DNA of 57,103 bases from Methylococcales bacterium (GTDB lineage: Bacteria; Pseudomonadota; Gammaproteobacteria; Methylococcales; Methylomonadaceae). The notes beneath the pieces were generated by a model. The model did not search any database and was not told the DNA's origin. It saw only the letters and a program-made list of their open reading frames with translations. The DNA lies in the NCBI GenBank assembly GCA_030654015.1, contig JAURYI010000114.1:1-57103 (forward strand), given 5' to 3'. Made by a program: the position numbers and the translations under genes. Of this stretch, positions 39,318 through 48,267 are shown piece by piece. The number at the start of each line of letters is the position of its first letter. Position 1 is the first letter of the stretch.

Positions 39318-41606
39318 ATGAAAAAACTTTCTCGTGTGTTGTCTGCTTCTGCTTTAAACTGCGCTTTATTCGCGCTCAGTTCCCCGCCTGCATTAGCCTG
39401 TGGGCCTGATTTTTTACTGCCTATTTTCGCTATGGATAGTCGTCCTGAGCAGTTTGCCGATTTTGCTAATGGCAAGGTGGGGATTGTGCATCCGACCATG
39501 AACCGTTCGGCGTTATTGGTGGCGTATCGGGAATTTAATAATCTGCCGTTTTCCGACGCAGAACAGCGTGATTTAGTGAGAAATTGGCAGGCGGAATATG
39601 AAAATACCGACAACAATGAAGCGACCAGAGACGCGGCGATTAATAACTGGATAGCGGCGCGGAAAAAAATCGTTACGGGTGAGGCAGAACCGAAAATTTA
39701 TACCGACCGCACCAATCCTGAAAGTTACAGTTCATTTTCCAACTGCAACGTGGGCGCGTTTGATAATGCGGTCAAAACCTTAGATGCACGGCTGGAAAAA
39801 TCCAAAGCCGATGATGCCAACATGAAAGACTGGCTACGCGGTCAGGATGCGGTGTTTGCTAATTGCTCAGAGGCGAAAGATTTACCTGCGCCAGTCGCCG
39901 CCGATGCTCCTGATTGGTTAAAAGCCGACCGTGCCTATCAAATCGCCGCCGCGCATTTTTATGCGACCCGCTATGATGAAGCCAAAGCCGCGTTTGAACA
40001 AATCGCTAACAATAGCGCGTCACCGTGGCGAGATACCGCCGCTTATTTGTTGGCGCGTGTCTATATTCGTCAAGCCAGTGCGATTTCTGAAAATGAAGCC
40101 GAACGTAACAAAATGCTGGCTTATTATCAACAGGCGGAGAAACAATTGAAGAGCGTATTGGCGGATAAAAGTGTAGCCAGTGTTCACGCGCCCGCACAAC
40201 AATTGTTAAATTTGATTAATTTCCGCTTGCATCCTGACGCGCTACATACCGATTTAGCGAAAAAATTAGCCGATAAAACCGAAAACTCCACGCTGTTTCA
40301 GGATGTGACTGATTATCGCCGCTTGCTGGATAAAGCGATTGAATATCCCAGTGATGCAGATAAAGGGTTGGATGTTAAATTTCGCCAAGCCGCTGAATTG
40401 ACTGATTGGATAATGACCGTACAAGCAGAAGGCAGCGACGCATATACCCACGCCGTAGAAAAATGGCAAGCCACCAAAAATACCGCGTGGCTGGTGGCAG
40501 GTTTACTAAAAGCTGCTCCAGATTCTCCCGATGTTGCCAAGCTGATTGAAGCCAGTAAAGGTATTGAAAAAACTTCGCCCGCGTTTTTAACGGCTACTTA
40601 TCATGCGGTGCGCTTGCAAACTGCGCTTGGGCAAATCGATGAAGCCAGAAAAACCCTTGATGCTATGTTGGGCGATGCCAGTCTGGCAATGAATATTTCC
40701 GCGACTAATCAACTGTTATCTGAACGGCTGTTATTAGCTCAAGACTTGGCGGAATTTGTGAAGTTTTCGCAACGCCACGCGGCGGCATTTGGCTATAGTG
40801 AAATGGAAAACCAGCTTGTTGAAGTCACCAGTCCGCCCAAAGCAGGCGAAGAAGATTACAGTAAAAATGAACGCGCGTGGGCAAAGCGGGTGATGTTTGA
40901 TGGTGATGCTGTCCGCATGATGAATACCTCTATGCCGTTATCGCTGTTAAAACAACTCGCGGTACACCCTGATGTACCTGATTATTTGCGCAGTCGCGTG
41001 GTATTGTCGGCGTGGATGCGGTCGGTGTTATTGGATGATGAAACCTCGGCGCGTGAACTTACACCCGAAGTGGCACAGCTTATTCCTGAAGTAAAAACGC
41101 TGATGGCAGATTACAGCAAAGCCAAAGACGGCAAAGCGAAATTGTATGAAGCGGTGTGGCTGATGTTAAAAAATCCTGCCACGCGCCCGTTGGTGGATCA
41201 AGGTACTGGACGTATGAGCGCGTTTAATGCAATTGATGATTACCGTGATAACTGGTGGTGTATCAATGCCCCTGAAGAAGGCAAGACCAATGCCGCGCCG
41301 ACGTTTTTAACTAAAGAACAGCTCGCACAGGCGACAGCGGAAAACGCCAAACTCGCTATCAGCGGCTCCAACTTTTTAGCCACCAAAACCAGCGAATGGG
41401 CGACGTTTGCACCGAAAGAAAAACGCCTGCCCGAAGCCTTGGCGTTGGCGGTTAAATCTACGCGCTACGGCTGTCAGAACTGCGACACAGGCAAAGCCTC
41501 CAAAGCGGCGTTTGACGTGTTGAAAGACCGTTTCGGCTCCAGCGAATGGAAAAAGAAAACGCCGTACTGGTTTAAAGATGAGGGCTGTGAAACACCTGCC
41601 AAGTAA
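39318..41606 (+). CDS. Large secreted protein of unknown function with TPR-like helices
   Basis: About 762 residues. The ATG at 39318 (MKKLSRVLSASALNCALF) gives a clean Sec signal peptide with cleavage likely at SSPPALA-CGPDF; a TTG nine bases upstream is less convincing. The mature protein starts ACGPDF, is rich in Ala, Lys and Asp, and contains helical repeats recalling TPRs (AYQIAAAHFYATRYDEAKAAFEQI, YQQAEKQLKSVL, EARKTLDAML). Near the C terminus is RYGCQNCDTG, a CxxC motif. The position after Cys does not fit a good lipobox, so a periplasmic soluble protein is more likely than a lipoprotein. I do not recognise the family. Stand-alone, divergent from prfC. Confidence 0.8.
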   Translation: MKKLSRVLSASALNCALFALSSPPALACGPDFLLPIFAMDSRPEQFADFANGKVGIVHPTMNRSALLVAYREFNNLPFSDAEQRDLVRNWQAEYENTDNNEATRDAAINNWIAARKKIVTGEAEPKIYTDRTNPESYSSFSNCNVGAFDNAVKTLDARLEKSKADDANMKDWLRGQDAVFANCSEAKDLPAPVAADAPDWLKADRAYQIAAAHFYATRYDEAKAAFEQIANNSASPWRDTAAYLLARVYIRQASAISENEAERNKMLAYYQQAEKQLKSVLADKSVASVHAPAQQLLNLINFRLHPDALHTDLAKKLADKTENSTLFQDVTDYRRLLDKAIEYPSDADKGLDVKFRQAAELTDWIMTVQAEGSDAYTHAVEKWQATKNTAWLVAGLLKAAPDSPDVAKLIEASKGIEKTSPAFLTATYHAVRLQTALGQIDEARKTLDAMLGDASLAMNISATNQLLSERLLLAQDLAEFVKFSQRHAAAFGYSEMENQLVEVTSPPKAGEEDYSKNERAWAKRVMFDGDAVRMMNTSMPLSLLKQLAVHPDVPDYLRSRVVLSAWMRSVLLDDETSARELTPEVAQLIPEVKTLMADYSKAKDGKAKLYEAVWLMLKNPATRPLVDQGTGRMSAFNAIDDYRDNWWCINAPEEGKTNAAPTFLTKEQLAQATAENAKLAISGSNFLATKTSEWATFAPKEKRLPEALALAVKSTRYGCQNCDTGKASKAAFDVLKDRFGSSEWKKKTPYWFKDEGCETPAK

Positions 41607-41616
41607 GCACTAAACG

Positions 41617-41664
41617 CTGGAGTGCAGGCTCTGCCTGCACTTGCAAGCGGAGCTTGCACTCCAG
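41617..41664. repeat. Compound palindrome between the secreted-protein gene and eamA-like gene
   Basis: Outer arms CTGGAGTGCA and TGCACTCCAG enclose two smaller hairpins, GTGCAGGC/GCCTGCAC and TGCAAGC/GCTTGCA. The cloverleaf-like layout suggests a dispersed structured repeat; it may also help end the upstream transcript, but no T tract follows. Confidence 0.75.
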
Positions 41665-41729
41665 AATACGGAAATCCTTTTATATAGCAACTTACATACA
41701 GATTTTTTGCCAAGCACCTTGCTACTTTT

Positions 41730-42161
41730 ATGATGACAACTAACTGGTTTTTCTGGGCAGTGCTGTCGGCTGTCTTTGCCGCTTTCACCGCGATTTTTGC
41801 GAAAATCGGCATACGCGGCGTGGATTCTGATCTCGCCACGCTGGTGCGTACCGTCATTATTACTTTCGTACTGTCAGGTTTTATCTGGTTGACGGGCAAA
41901 TGGAGTAATCCATTGGCATTATCCGCCAAAACGTGGCTGTTTCTCGGACTGTCTGGCGTGGCTACAGGTGCATCGTGGGTGTGCTACTTTCGAGCGTTGC
42001 AAATGGGTGATGCCTCGAAAGTCGCGCCTGTCGATAAATTCAGTCTGGTGCTGGTTGCGGTATTCGCGGTTATTTTTCTCGGCGAACGCCCTTCGGTCAG
42101 AGAATGGCTGGGTATCGCACTGGTGGCAAGCGGGGTGTTGGTACTCGCTTTTAAGCGGTAA
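41730..42161 (+). CDS. Single-domain EamA/DMT-family transporter
   Basis: 143 residues, about four or five membrane helices, one EamA domain: NWFFWAVLSAVFAAFTAIFAK, LVRTVIITFVLSGFIWL, GLSGVATGASWVCYFRAL and the ending FLGERPSVREWLGIALVASGVLVLAF. Usual DMT exporters have two such domains; half-size members work as dimers. The SVREWLGIALVASGV ending is common in this half-size group. Substrate unknown. The ATG at 41730 is followed by a second ATG three bases on; either is possible. Confidence 0.85.
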   Translation: MMTTNWFFWAVLSAVFAAFTAIFAKIGIRGVDSDLATLVRTVIITFVLSGFIWLTGKWSNPLALSAKTWLFLGLSGVATGASWVCYFRALQMGDASKVAPVDKFSLVLVAVFAVIFLGERPSVREWLGIALVASGVLVLAFKR

Positions 42162-42203
42162 AGTTAGCGGGGCAAATCTGGCAGTCATTCATCGCTGTAT
42201 TTA

Positions 42204-42830
42204 TTAGCAAACCGTAAAGGCTTGCATGACCGCCAGAATGTCTTTTTGTACATCGGCTAACGGTTGATTGGCTTGAATGATTTTGATGCGGTTTGGTTGC
42301 TCGGCGGCGCGACTAAGGTACATATTACGCACCCCAGTGAAAAAACTGATTTTTTCGGCTTCAAAGCGGTCGAATGCGGCGCGTTTTTGGGCGCGTTCCA
42401 TGCCTATTTCTATCGGGGCATCAAGTAATAGCGTTAAGTTGGGGCGTAAATCGCCTTGCACCAGTTGTTCCAGTAAGGCGATAGTGGCAATGGAGACTTT
42501 GCGTCCACCGCCTTGATAGGCGTAGGTGGCATCGGTGAAACGGTCGCATAATACCCAGTCGCCGCGTGCCAGTGCAGGTTCGATGACGTGTTGGATATGT
42601 TGAGCACGGGCGGCAAACATCAATAATAATTCGGTGGTGTCGCTAATGCTTTCGCCGTCGATGTCCAAGACCAAGTGGCGGATTTTTTCCGCTAATGCCG
42701 TGCCGCCCGGTTCACGGGTGACGGTAACGGCTCTATTCTGCTGTTGTAAATAGTCTTTGATGAAGGTCAGGTTAGTGGTTTTGCCTACGCCTTCGCCGCC
42801 TTCTAGGGTAATAAATTTACCGCGTTTCAT
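42204..42830 (-). CDS. tmk: Thymidylate kinase
   Basis: Phosphorylates dTMP to dTDP. The 208-residue P-loop kinase shows FITLEGGEGVGKTTNL (Walker A), the DRX motif in LCDRFTDATYAYQGGGR and a lid region with RKV. The TREPGGT segment binds the substrate. It overlaps mltG by four bases. holB, the normal next gene, is missing downstream; instead the opposite-strand EamA gene ends 42 bp away. Confidence 0.97.
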   Translation of the reverse strand: MKRGKFITLEGGEGVGKTTNLTFIKDYLQQQNRAVTVTREPGGTALAEKIRHLVLDIDGESISDTTELLLMFAARAQHIQHVIEPALARGDWVLCDRFTDATYAYQGGGRKVSIATIALLEQLVQGDLRPNLTLLLDAPIEIGMERAQKRAAFDRFEAEKISFFTGVRNMYLSRAAEQPNRIKIIQANQPLADVQKDILAVMQAFTVC

Positions 42831-43828
42831 TGTTTTTGCCTTTGGAATTTGTTCACTGCCTGATTATGTTCGTCTAACGTGGTGGAAAAAACGTGCGTAC
42901 CGTCACCGCGCGAGACGAAATACACGCTGTTGTTGCTTTGGTCTGGATGAAGGGCTGCATGAATGGCTTCACGCCCCGCCATTGCGATAGGCGTAGGTGG
43001 CAAGCCTTTGATTTTATAGGTGTTATAAGGTGTTTCGGTGTGCAGGTCTTGAGAGCGTATGTTGCCTTGGTAGCTATCGCCCATGCCATAAATCACGGTA
43101 GGATCGGTTTGCAGCATCATACCTTGCGTTAAACGACGACTGAATACACCTGCTATTTGGGCGCGTTCGGTTTTGGCGGCGGTTTCTTTTTCGACGATAG
43201 ATGCAAGTATCAGGGCTTCGTAAGGTGTATTGAATGGCAGGTGTTCAGCTTTGTTGAACCATTCTTGCTGTAATACCAACTGCATTTTGTCATAGGCGCG
43301 TTTTAACAGCGCGACATCAGTAGTGCGTTTGTCAAAATAGTAGGTATCGGGGAAAAACAGTCCTTCGGGGTGTTTTTCGCTCGCGCCCAGTTTGGTCATT
43401 AATTCTTCATTGCTCATGCCTTGTAAGGTATGTTCAAGCTGCGCATTTTTCTCAATAATTTGGCGCATTTCTTTGAAGTTGCGCCCTTCTGGAAAAGTAA
43501 TGGTGTATTGCTTACTCTTGCCTGACACTAATAGCGTGAGTATGTCGGGAATGGTCGCCCCAGTCGGCAGTTCGTATTCGCCCGTTTTGATTTTTTGGAC
43601 GGCTTGCTTGCGCACGGCAATCACTTTAAACCATAGCGGTTTTATGAACAGATGCTGGTCGCGTAGTTTATGCAACACTTGCCGAAAAGAATCACCTTTG
43701 GCAATGTCGATAGTAACAGGCTGTCCGATAACGGCGGGGGCTTTGAGCGCGTTTTGGTAGCCGCTGACCAGCCAACCACTGGCAAAACTTAATAGTATGA
43801 GAAAAACTAGCAGGAGTTTTTTAAGCAT
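42827..43828 (-). CDS. mltG: Endolytic murein transglycosylase MltG
   Basis: Inner-membrane lytic transglycosylase that cleaves nascent glycan strands and sets their length. The 333-residue protein has an N-terminal membrane helix (LKKLLLVFLILLSFASGWLV), a LysM-like subdomain and the YceG catalytic domain with ILASIVEKETA (catalytic Glu213 by alignment with E. coli), GMMLQTDPTVIYG, and the ending YNTYKIKGLPPTPI. Overlaps pabC by eight bases and tmk by four. Confidence 0.96.
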   Translation of the reverse strand: MLKKLLLVFLILLSFASGWLVSGYQNALKAPAVIGQPVTIDIAKGDSFRQVLHKLRDQHLFIKPLWFKVIAVRKQAVQKIKTGEYELPTGATIPDILTLLVSGKSKQYTITFPEGRNFKEMRQIIEKNAQLEHTLQGMSNEELMTKLGASEKHPEGLFFPDTYYFDKRTTDVALLKRAYDKMQLVLQQEWFNKAEHLPFNTPYEALILASIVEKETAAKTERAQIAGVFSRRLTQGMMLQTDPTVIYGMGDSYQGNIRSQDLHTETPYNTYKIKGLPPTPIAMAGREAIHAALHPDQSNNSVYFVSRGDGTHVFSTTLDEHNQAVNKFQRQKQ

Positions 43829-44627
43829 TGTGCGTTGCCTGTTGCGTTAGCCAGTGTTGTAGGTATTTGGTTTTGTTGCCGACTGCAAATGCGTGGTTGG
43901 CAAGTTGTTTGATGCCCCATATTCCTATTACAGAATTGCAGACAAACAGTTCATCCGCTGCCAGTAAGTCGGCTTTATTATAAGTGTGTTCAATGACGGT
44001 TTCATGGCTGATAATCAAGGCGCGTATGATACCAGCAATCCCCGATTGCGTCAGAGTAGCCGTGTAAAGTTGGTCATTTTTGCAGTAAAAAAGATTGCTC
44101 ATCGTGCCTTCAATCACGCAATCATTTATATCCAGCATGATGCCTTCCTGAATACTGTCATCGTTCCATTCAGCACGCGCAAGCACTTGTTCCAGACGAT
44201 TGAGGTGTTTCATACCTGCTAAGGTGGGATTTAAACCCAAGCGCGTGTCACAAAATCGGGCAGTAATGCCTTGTGTGGCATAGTTGTCTGGATAAGTCGG
44301 AAATGGATGCAGGCTTAATACCCGTGTGGGCTGAATGTCATCGGGTTGCCGATAGCCACGTCCGCCACTGCCGCGTGTGATGATAATTTTCAGTACCGCT
44401 TGCTCGACGTGTTGACACAGTTGTCTTATTTCAGTGTGTAATAAATCGAGGTTAGGGCAGGGAATATGCAGACGTTGACAGGCGGCGGTTAATCGGGCGA
44501 TATGTTGCGTTAAAAAAACCGCTTTGCCATTATGAACGGTAATGGTTTCAAATAAACCATCACCGTATTGAAAACCACGGTCTGTTACGTCGATATGAGT
44601 TTGGGCTACGCCATTGACTAGCATCAT
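43821..44627 (-). CDS. pabC: Aminodeoxychorismate lyase
   Basis: PLP enzyme that releases p-aminobenzoate from 4-amino-4-deoxychorismate for folate. I start it at the ATG pair 44622-44627 (MMLVNGVAQTHIDVTDRGFQYGDGLFET), which gives about 268 residues as in E. coli; the open frame extends 22 codons upstream into the preceding Uma2 gene without family similarity. The PLP lysine lies in GMKHLNRLEQVLAR, with DINDCVIEGTMSNLF further on. A recognisable ribosome site is weak. It normally follows fabF directly; here an accessory segment of about 2.3 kb separates them. Confidence 0.93.
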   Translation of the reverse strand: MMLVNGVAQTHIDVTDRGFQYGDGLFETITVHNGKAVFLTQHIARLTAACQRLHIPCPNLDLLHTEIRQLCQHVEQAVLKIIITRGSGGRGYRQPDDIQPTRVLSLHPFPTYPDNYATQGITARFCDTRLGLNPTLAGMKHLNRLEQVLARAEWNDDSIQEGIMLDINDCVIEGTMSNLFYCKNDQLYTATLTQSGIAGIIRALIISHETVIEHTYNKADLLAADELFVCNSVIGIWGIKQLANHAFAVGNKTKYLQHWLTQQATHNA

Positions 44628-44655
44628 GATGATGTTGTGAAAAATGAATCCGAAG

Positions 44656-45237
44656 TTAGGCTTTGTTTGCCAAAAATTCCACCATATCATCATTTTGTAC
44701 CCGATGATAAATATCTTCTACGGGTAACGTTAAGCCAATGGATTCAAAAGTAACTTCATCACCTAGAAAATAATGGCTTGGTATCCAGCCTTCGTTTCTT
44801 CTAAATACTTGAACATCGACAAAATCTTGTTCAATCAATACATATTCTTGCAAGCTGGAAATGTTTATATAAGATAACAACTTAAGGGTGGTATCTTTTT
44901 TGCGTGTTGACCTAGATAACACTTCAACAATGATAATCGGCGTTTGAGTAAAATAAGGCTCTGAGTTATCAAAGCGACAATCTACCATCACATCTGGATA
45001 AAAGAAATTGGAATTAATCCGTAATTTCATATCTGAACCAAACGGTTCACAGGGCATATTTTCTAAATGATTACCGAATTTTCGGTAGACATTACCTGAT
45101 ATTCTTTCATGATTAGCACTTGCCCCCGCCATTGCATAAACACAACCGTCTATTAACTCATGTTTTATATCACTGCTTAATTCACCCGTTAAGTAGTCGT
45201 CTACGCTGATTAAATCGGTGGGTTTTATCGCTAACAT
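44656..45237 (-). CDS. Uma2-family (DUF820) PD-(D/E)XK endonuclease-like protein
   Basis: 193 residues. The family core is visible: HELIDGCVYAMAGASANHERISGNVYRKF, PDVMVDC, then IIIVEVLSRSTRKKDTTLKLLSYINISSLQEYVLIEQD, in which PDV and EVLS replace the usual PD and ExK and the lysines follow later, typical of Uma2. Uma2 proteins are abundant accessory nucleases in cyanobacteria and gammaproteobacteria with poorly known roles, often linked to mobile DNA. It lies in the accessory segment inserted between fabF and pabC. Confidence 0.88.
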   Translation of the reverse strand: MLAIKPTDLISVDDYLTGELSSDIKHELIDGCVYAMAGASANHERISGNVYRKFGNHLENMPCEPFGSDMKLRINSNFFYPDVMVDCRFDNSEPYFTQTPIIIVEVLSRSTRKKDTTLKLLSYINISSLQEYVLIEQDFVDVQVFRRNEGWIPSHYFLGDEVTFESIGLTLPVEDIYHRVQNDDMVEFLANKA

Positions 45238-45324
45238 GGTGTTACTCCGAGAATAATTAAGCTGATTTACTTAAGAGTAGAGCGGCAATGCGCCGTATGA
45301 TGTGAAACATTCGGCGACTGAGCG

Positions 45325-45555
45325 TTAGCGAGAATTACTGGAGCGGTGGGTTAAGCTAGACGTGTGTTTGGCTACTTCAATCAAATAACGCAATGCTTCA
45401 TTGACTGCTTCGGCACTTGGAAACGTGGCAATAACATCAGGGTCTAACCGAACGGTATCACAAAAGCGTTTACGTCCAGCCCCTAATTTTCTGACCTGCA
45501 AGCTTTGTAAATCGTACTCTGGGCGTAAATCATCTTCTATTTCATTTTTGTTCAT
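45325..45555 (-). CDS. Antitoxin-like protein paired with BrnT
   Basis: 76 residues from the ATG at 45553-45555 (MNKNEIEDDLRPEYDLQSLQVRKLGAGRKRF). The C-terminal part, VRLDPDVIATFPSAEAVNEALRYLIEVA, is a ribbon-helix-helix-like segment found in antitoxins of small TA pairs. It overlaps the toxin gene by 14 bases. It is not a canonical BrnA by sequence. Expected role: neutralise the BrnT-like toxin and repress the operon. Confidence 0.78.
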   Translation of the reverse strand: MNKNEIEDDLRPEYDLQSLQVRKLGAGRKRFCDTVRLDPDVIATFPSAEAVNEALRYLIEVAKHTSSLTHRSSNSR

Positions 45556-45814
45556 ATGCTTTTCGCTCCGATTGTGTTGCTTCTCTTGCACTGATTATCC
45601 GAATCACATTGTCGCGTTCCATATATGAAACGAACAACAACCTACCTTGAATTGATTCACCCAGTAATATAAAACGGTGTTCACTGTGAGAATGGTCTGG
45701 GTCGTAGAAATCCACATACAAACGGTCATCAAAAACCGTTTTCGCTTCTTCAAAAGAAACACCATGCTTAGACAGATTAATTACTGCCTTATTATTATCC
45801 CATTCATATTCCAT
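45542..45814 (-). CDS. BrnT-family ribonuclease toxin
   Basis: 90 residues: MEYEWDNNKAVINLSKHGVSFEEAKTVF, then DHSHSEHRFILLGES, GRLLFVSYMERDNVIRIISAREATQSERKAYE. This is the BrnT fold (RelE-like RNase); the WD-NK-N--KHGVSFEEA opening, the R of EHRF and the RIISAREA-ERK ending are family hallmarks. BrnT halts growth by RNA cleavage and is neutralised by the downstream antitoxin. First gene of the pair. Confidence 0.92.
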   Translation of the reverse strand: MEYEWDNNKAVINLSKHGVSFEEAKTVFDDRLYVDFYDPDHSHSEHRFILLGESIQGRLLFVSYMERDNVIRIISAREATQSERKAYEQK

Positions 45815-45840
45815 TGAAAACTCATAAAAAAATTATATAT

Positions 45841-45994
45841 CTCGTTCCCAAACTCCAGTTTGGGAATGCCTACTACCAAGCTCCGCTTGGTGTGGCATGA
45901 ACGCGCTGGGCTTTACATTTCAACGATTAACATCAAGCAGAGCTTGGGAACGAGAAAACAGAGTATCTACGCGACTAGAGTTTGGGAATGAGAT
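45841..45994. repeat. Compound palindromic repeat CTCGTTCCCAA type
   Basis: CTCGTTCCCAAACTCCAGTTTGGGAATG opens a hairpin, ACCAAGCTCCGCTTGGT a second, and TTGGGAACGAG at 45944-45954 closes the outer arm; another half unit, GTTTGGGAATGAG, ends at 45994. Repeats of this type are spread through genomes of Beggiatoa-like and methanotrophic bacteria, from memory. Confidence 0.75.
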
Positions 45995-46048
45995 AAAAGA
46001 CGGCAACCCAACCTATACAGCTATGATTAACACATCTTATCGCGTTTG

Positions 46049-46795
46049 TTAGCAACCATTAAGGGCTTTTATCTGTGAAATAAAATTTTCACCATTTTGC
46101 TCAACAGTATCAATAATTGCATCACCGTTACAGGCTTTACTAGATTTTTTATAGGAATAGCTTACAAAATACTGAGAGTCACTTAGAGTTTTTATCGTAT
46201 TCAGTTCAATAGGTTCAATCATATTGCCATAAAACTGACTTAATACCGCTGGAGAAAATGCACCCTTTCTTTTTTGAGGCACAATATATTCAGCAGCGTT
46301 TTCACCTTGCCCATGTTCAAGCGAGTCATAAAAAGCTCGAATTACTGTCGCTGAAGTATTGTATTCAGAGGTTATGTCATCATTTTGTAGTAACGTTATA
46401 TCATCAACCGATACTACTAAGGGTGCATGATGATGTGCGGTAATAGCTGACATTGGCTCAGATAAATAAACATTAACTTCTTTATTAATCCATGATTTCA
46501 GATGTTTTGACGTATTAGGTTTTGCAACTAAATGTACTGATGAGAAATATTGTTTACTGTCTGCCATACCTTCTTGATCTTTAATACAAATTGGCTTTTT
46601 GAGTTGAAGAATATAGGTTGGTTCTGGTTCATCACCTTGTTTAACACTTTCAAACCCGGGTAGACCAGCGAATATTTCAAATTTTAAATATCCAATTAAT
46701 TGTTTTGGCTCGTCTTTATCTATATCGAAACAATCGGCCAAAGATTGTCTGACCAAAAACATTCCGACAAGGAAAATTAAAGTGTGAAATTTCAT
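46049..46795 (-). CDS. Secreted protein with DUF4431-like domain
   Basis: 248 residues with a signal peptide (MKFHTLIFLVGMFLVRQSLA, cleavage before DCFD). Residues 30-140 match the pattern of DUF4431: GYLKFEIFAGLPGFESVKQGDEPEPTYILQL then KPICI, and near 120 SAITAHHHAPLVVSVDDI, where the family has TGHHHTPV. The C-terminal half (150-248) has ATVIRAFYDSLEHGQGENAA, like an NTF2/Cif-like fold, and four Cys in all. Function unknown; probably periplasmic. It is the upstream end of the accessory segment between fabF and pabC. Confidence 0.78.
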   Translation of the reverse strand: MKFHTLIFLVGMFLVRQSLADCFDIDKDEPKQLIGYLKFEIFAGLPGFESVKQGDEPEPTYILQLKKPICIKDQEGMADSKQYFSSVHLVAKPNTSKHLKSWINKEVNVYLSEPMSAITAHHHAPLVVSVDDITLLQNDDITSEYNTSATVIRAFYDSLEHGQGENAAEYIVPQKRKGAFSPAVLSQFYGNMIEPIELNTIKTLSDSQYFVSYSYKKSSKACNGDAIIDTVEQNGENFISQIKALNGC

Positions 46796-46829
46796 TTTAT
46801 ATTTCCTTTATTCATCTTTACAGTCAGTC

Positions 46830-46940
46830 AGGTGGGGCATCGCCCACCTTTTTCGGACGCGAACATAATAACTTGCGTCATTATAGGGTGGGCAATGCCC
46901 ACTCTACATAGCTATGTGTAACCGTTGGGGTTCGTACTAC
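46830..46940. repeat. Hairpins GGTGGGGCATCGCCCACC and AGGGTGGGCAATGCCCACT, plus a GTTGGGG half-element
   Basis: Two short hairpins of the GTGGGC/GCCCAC type occupy 46830-46848 (followed by TTTTT on the plus strand) and 46885-46905. GTTGGGGTTCGTAC at about 46,924, just after the fabF stop, matches the inner arm of the 14,241 element. Confidence 0.65.
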
Positions 46941-48181
46941 GAATAACGTTTAAATATCAACGTGCCATTCGTGCCACCAAAACCAAACGAATTAGACATG
47001 GCAACATCAATTTTCATGTCGCGGGCTGTGTTAGGTACATAATCCAAATCACATTCAGGGTCTGGATTTTCTAAATTAATAGTTGGAGGGGCAATCTGGT
47101 TTTTGATAGCTAATGCACTCAGAACTGCTTCAATACCACCTGCCGCACCTAACATATGTCCAATCATGGATTTTGTTGAGCTGATAGCGACTTTATAGGC
47201 ATGATCGCCTAATGCGGCTTTCATGGCGTGGGTTTCGCCGACATCGCCTGCTGGAGTGGATGTGCCGTGAGCATTGATATAATCAATTTGGTCGGCATTC
47301 AAGCCTGCATCACGCATGGCGTTCCTCATGCAGCGTGCCGCGCCTTCGCCGCCTTCAGAGGGTGTAGTAATATGATAGGCATCGCCGCTCATGCCGTAAC
47401 CGACCAGTTCAGCGTAAATTTTTGCACCACGCGCAAGTGCGTGTTCCAGTTCTTCAAGAACGACAACACCTGCACCATCACTAAGGACAAAACCATCACG
47501 GTCTTTATCCCACGGACGACTGGCACCTTGTGGATTGTCATTACGACGCGATAAGGCTTTTGCAGAAGCAAACCCACCCATTGCAGTGGGGGAGGTTGTA
47601 CAACGCTCTGCACCGCCTGCAATCATGACATCGGCATCGCCGTATTGGATTAAACGCGCTGCATCACCGATGTTGTGTGTGCCTGTGGCACAGGCGGTGA
47701 CGATAGCAAAATTAGGGCCTTTCAAACCATATTTAATGGAGAGATTGCCAGAAATCATGTTGATGATATTTCCGGGAACGAAGAAAGGCGAGATGCGACG
47801 TGGGCCGCTTTTTTCATAAGTGGCATAACATTCTTCTATGCCGGTAATGCCGCCGATACCTGAACCTATGGCAACACCGATACGTTCAGCATTGGCTTCG
47901 GTGACTTCTAAACCTGAGTCTTCAAACGCCTGACAGCCTGCCGCGATACCGTAATGGACAAAACCGTCCATACGTTTTGCGTCTTTTTCAGCGATATATT
48001 GAGTAATATCAAAGTTGCGTATGACACCGCCAAAAGTGGTGGCAAAGGCGGCAATATCAAAAGAATCAATAGGGCTGATGCCACTTTTGCCGTTAATAAT
48101 GCCAGTCCAAGTATCTGCGACTGTATTGGCTAAAGGCGTAACTGCGCCTAATCCAGTTATGACAACTCGACGTTTGCTCAA
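46937..48181 (-). CDS. fabF: 3-oxoacyl-[ACP] synthase II
   Basis: Condensing enzyme of fatty acid elongation (KAS II). The 414-residue thiolase-fold protein has the catalytic Cys164 in [21 protein letters not shown], and the two His in [11 protein letters not shown] and [10 protein letters not shown], with the ending [15 protein letters not shown]. Length fits E. coli FabF (413). It follows acpP by 86 bp on the same strand. Confidence 0.97.
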   Translation of the reverse strand: MSKRRVVITGLGAVTPLANTVADTWTGIINGKSGISPIDSFDIAAFATTFGGVIRNFDITQYIAEKDAKRMDGFVHYGIAAGCQAFEDSGLEVTEANAERIGVAIGSGIGGITGIEECYATYEKSGPRRISPFFVPGNIINMISGNLSIKYGLKGPNFAIVTACATGTHNIGDAARLIQYGDADVMIAGGAERCTTSPTAMGGFASAKALSRRNDNPQGASRPWDKDRDGFVLSDGAGVVVLEELEHALARGAKIYAELVGYGMSGDAYHITTPSEGGEGAARCMRNAMRDAGLNADQIDYINAHGTSTPAGDVGETHAMKAALGDHAYKVAISSTKSMIGHMLGAAGGIEAVLSALAIKNQIAPPTINLENPDPECDLDYVPNTARDMKIDVAMSNSFGFGGTNGTLIFKRYS

Positions 48182-48267
48182 TGTGATGTACCGTAAAAAA
48201 GAGAGGGAGGAAATAAGGGGGGCAGTTATTTAGTGGATGAACAAGTGTTCACCCACTAAAATCAGTA

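Noticed and set aside
46830-46853. Intrinsic terminator of the plus strand before fabF
   Set aside because: Both flanking genes are on the minus strand, and the hairpin belongs to the dispersed GTGGGC family.
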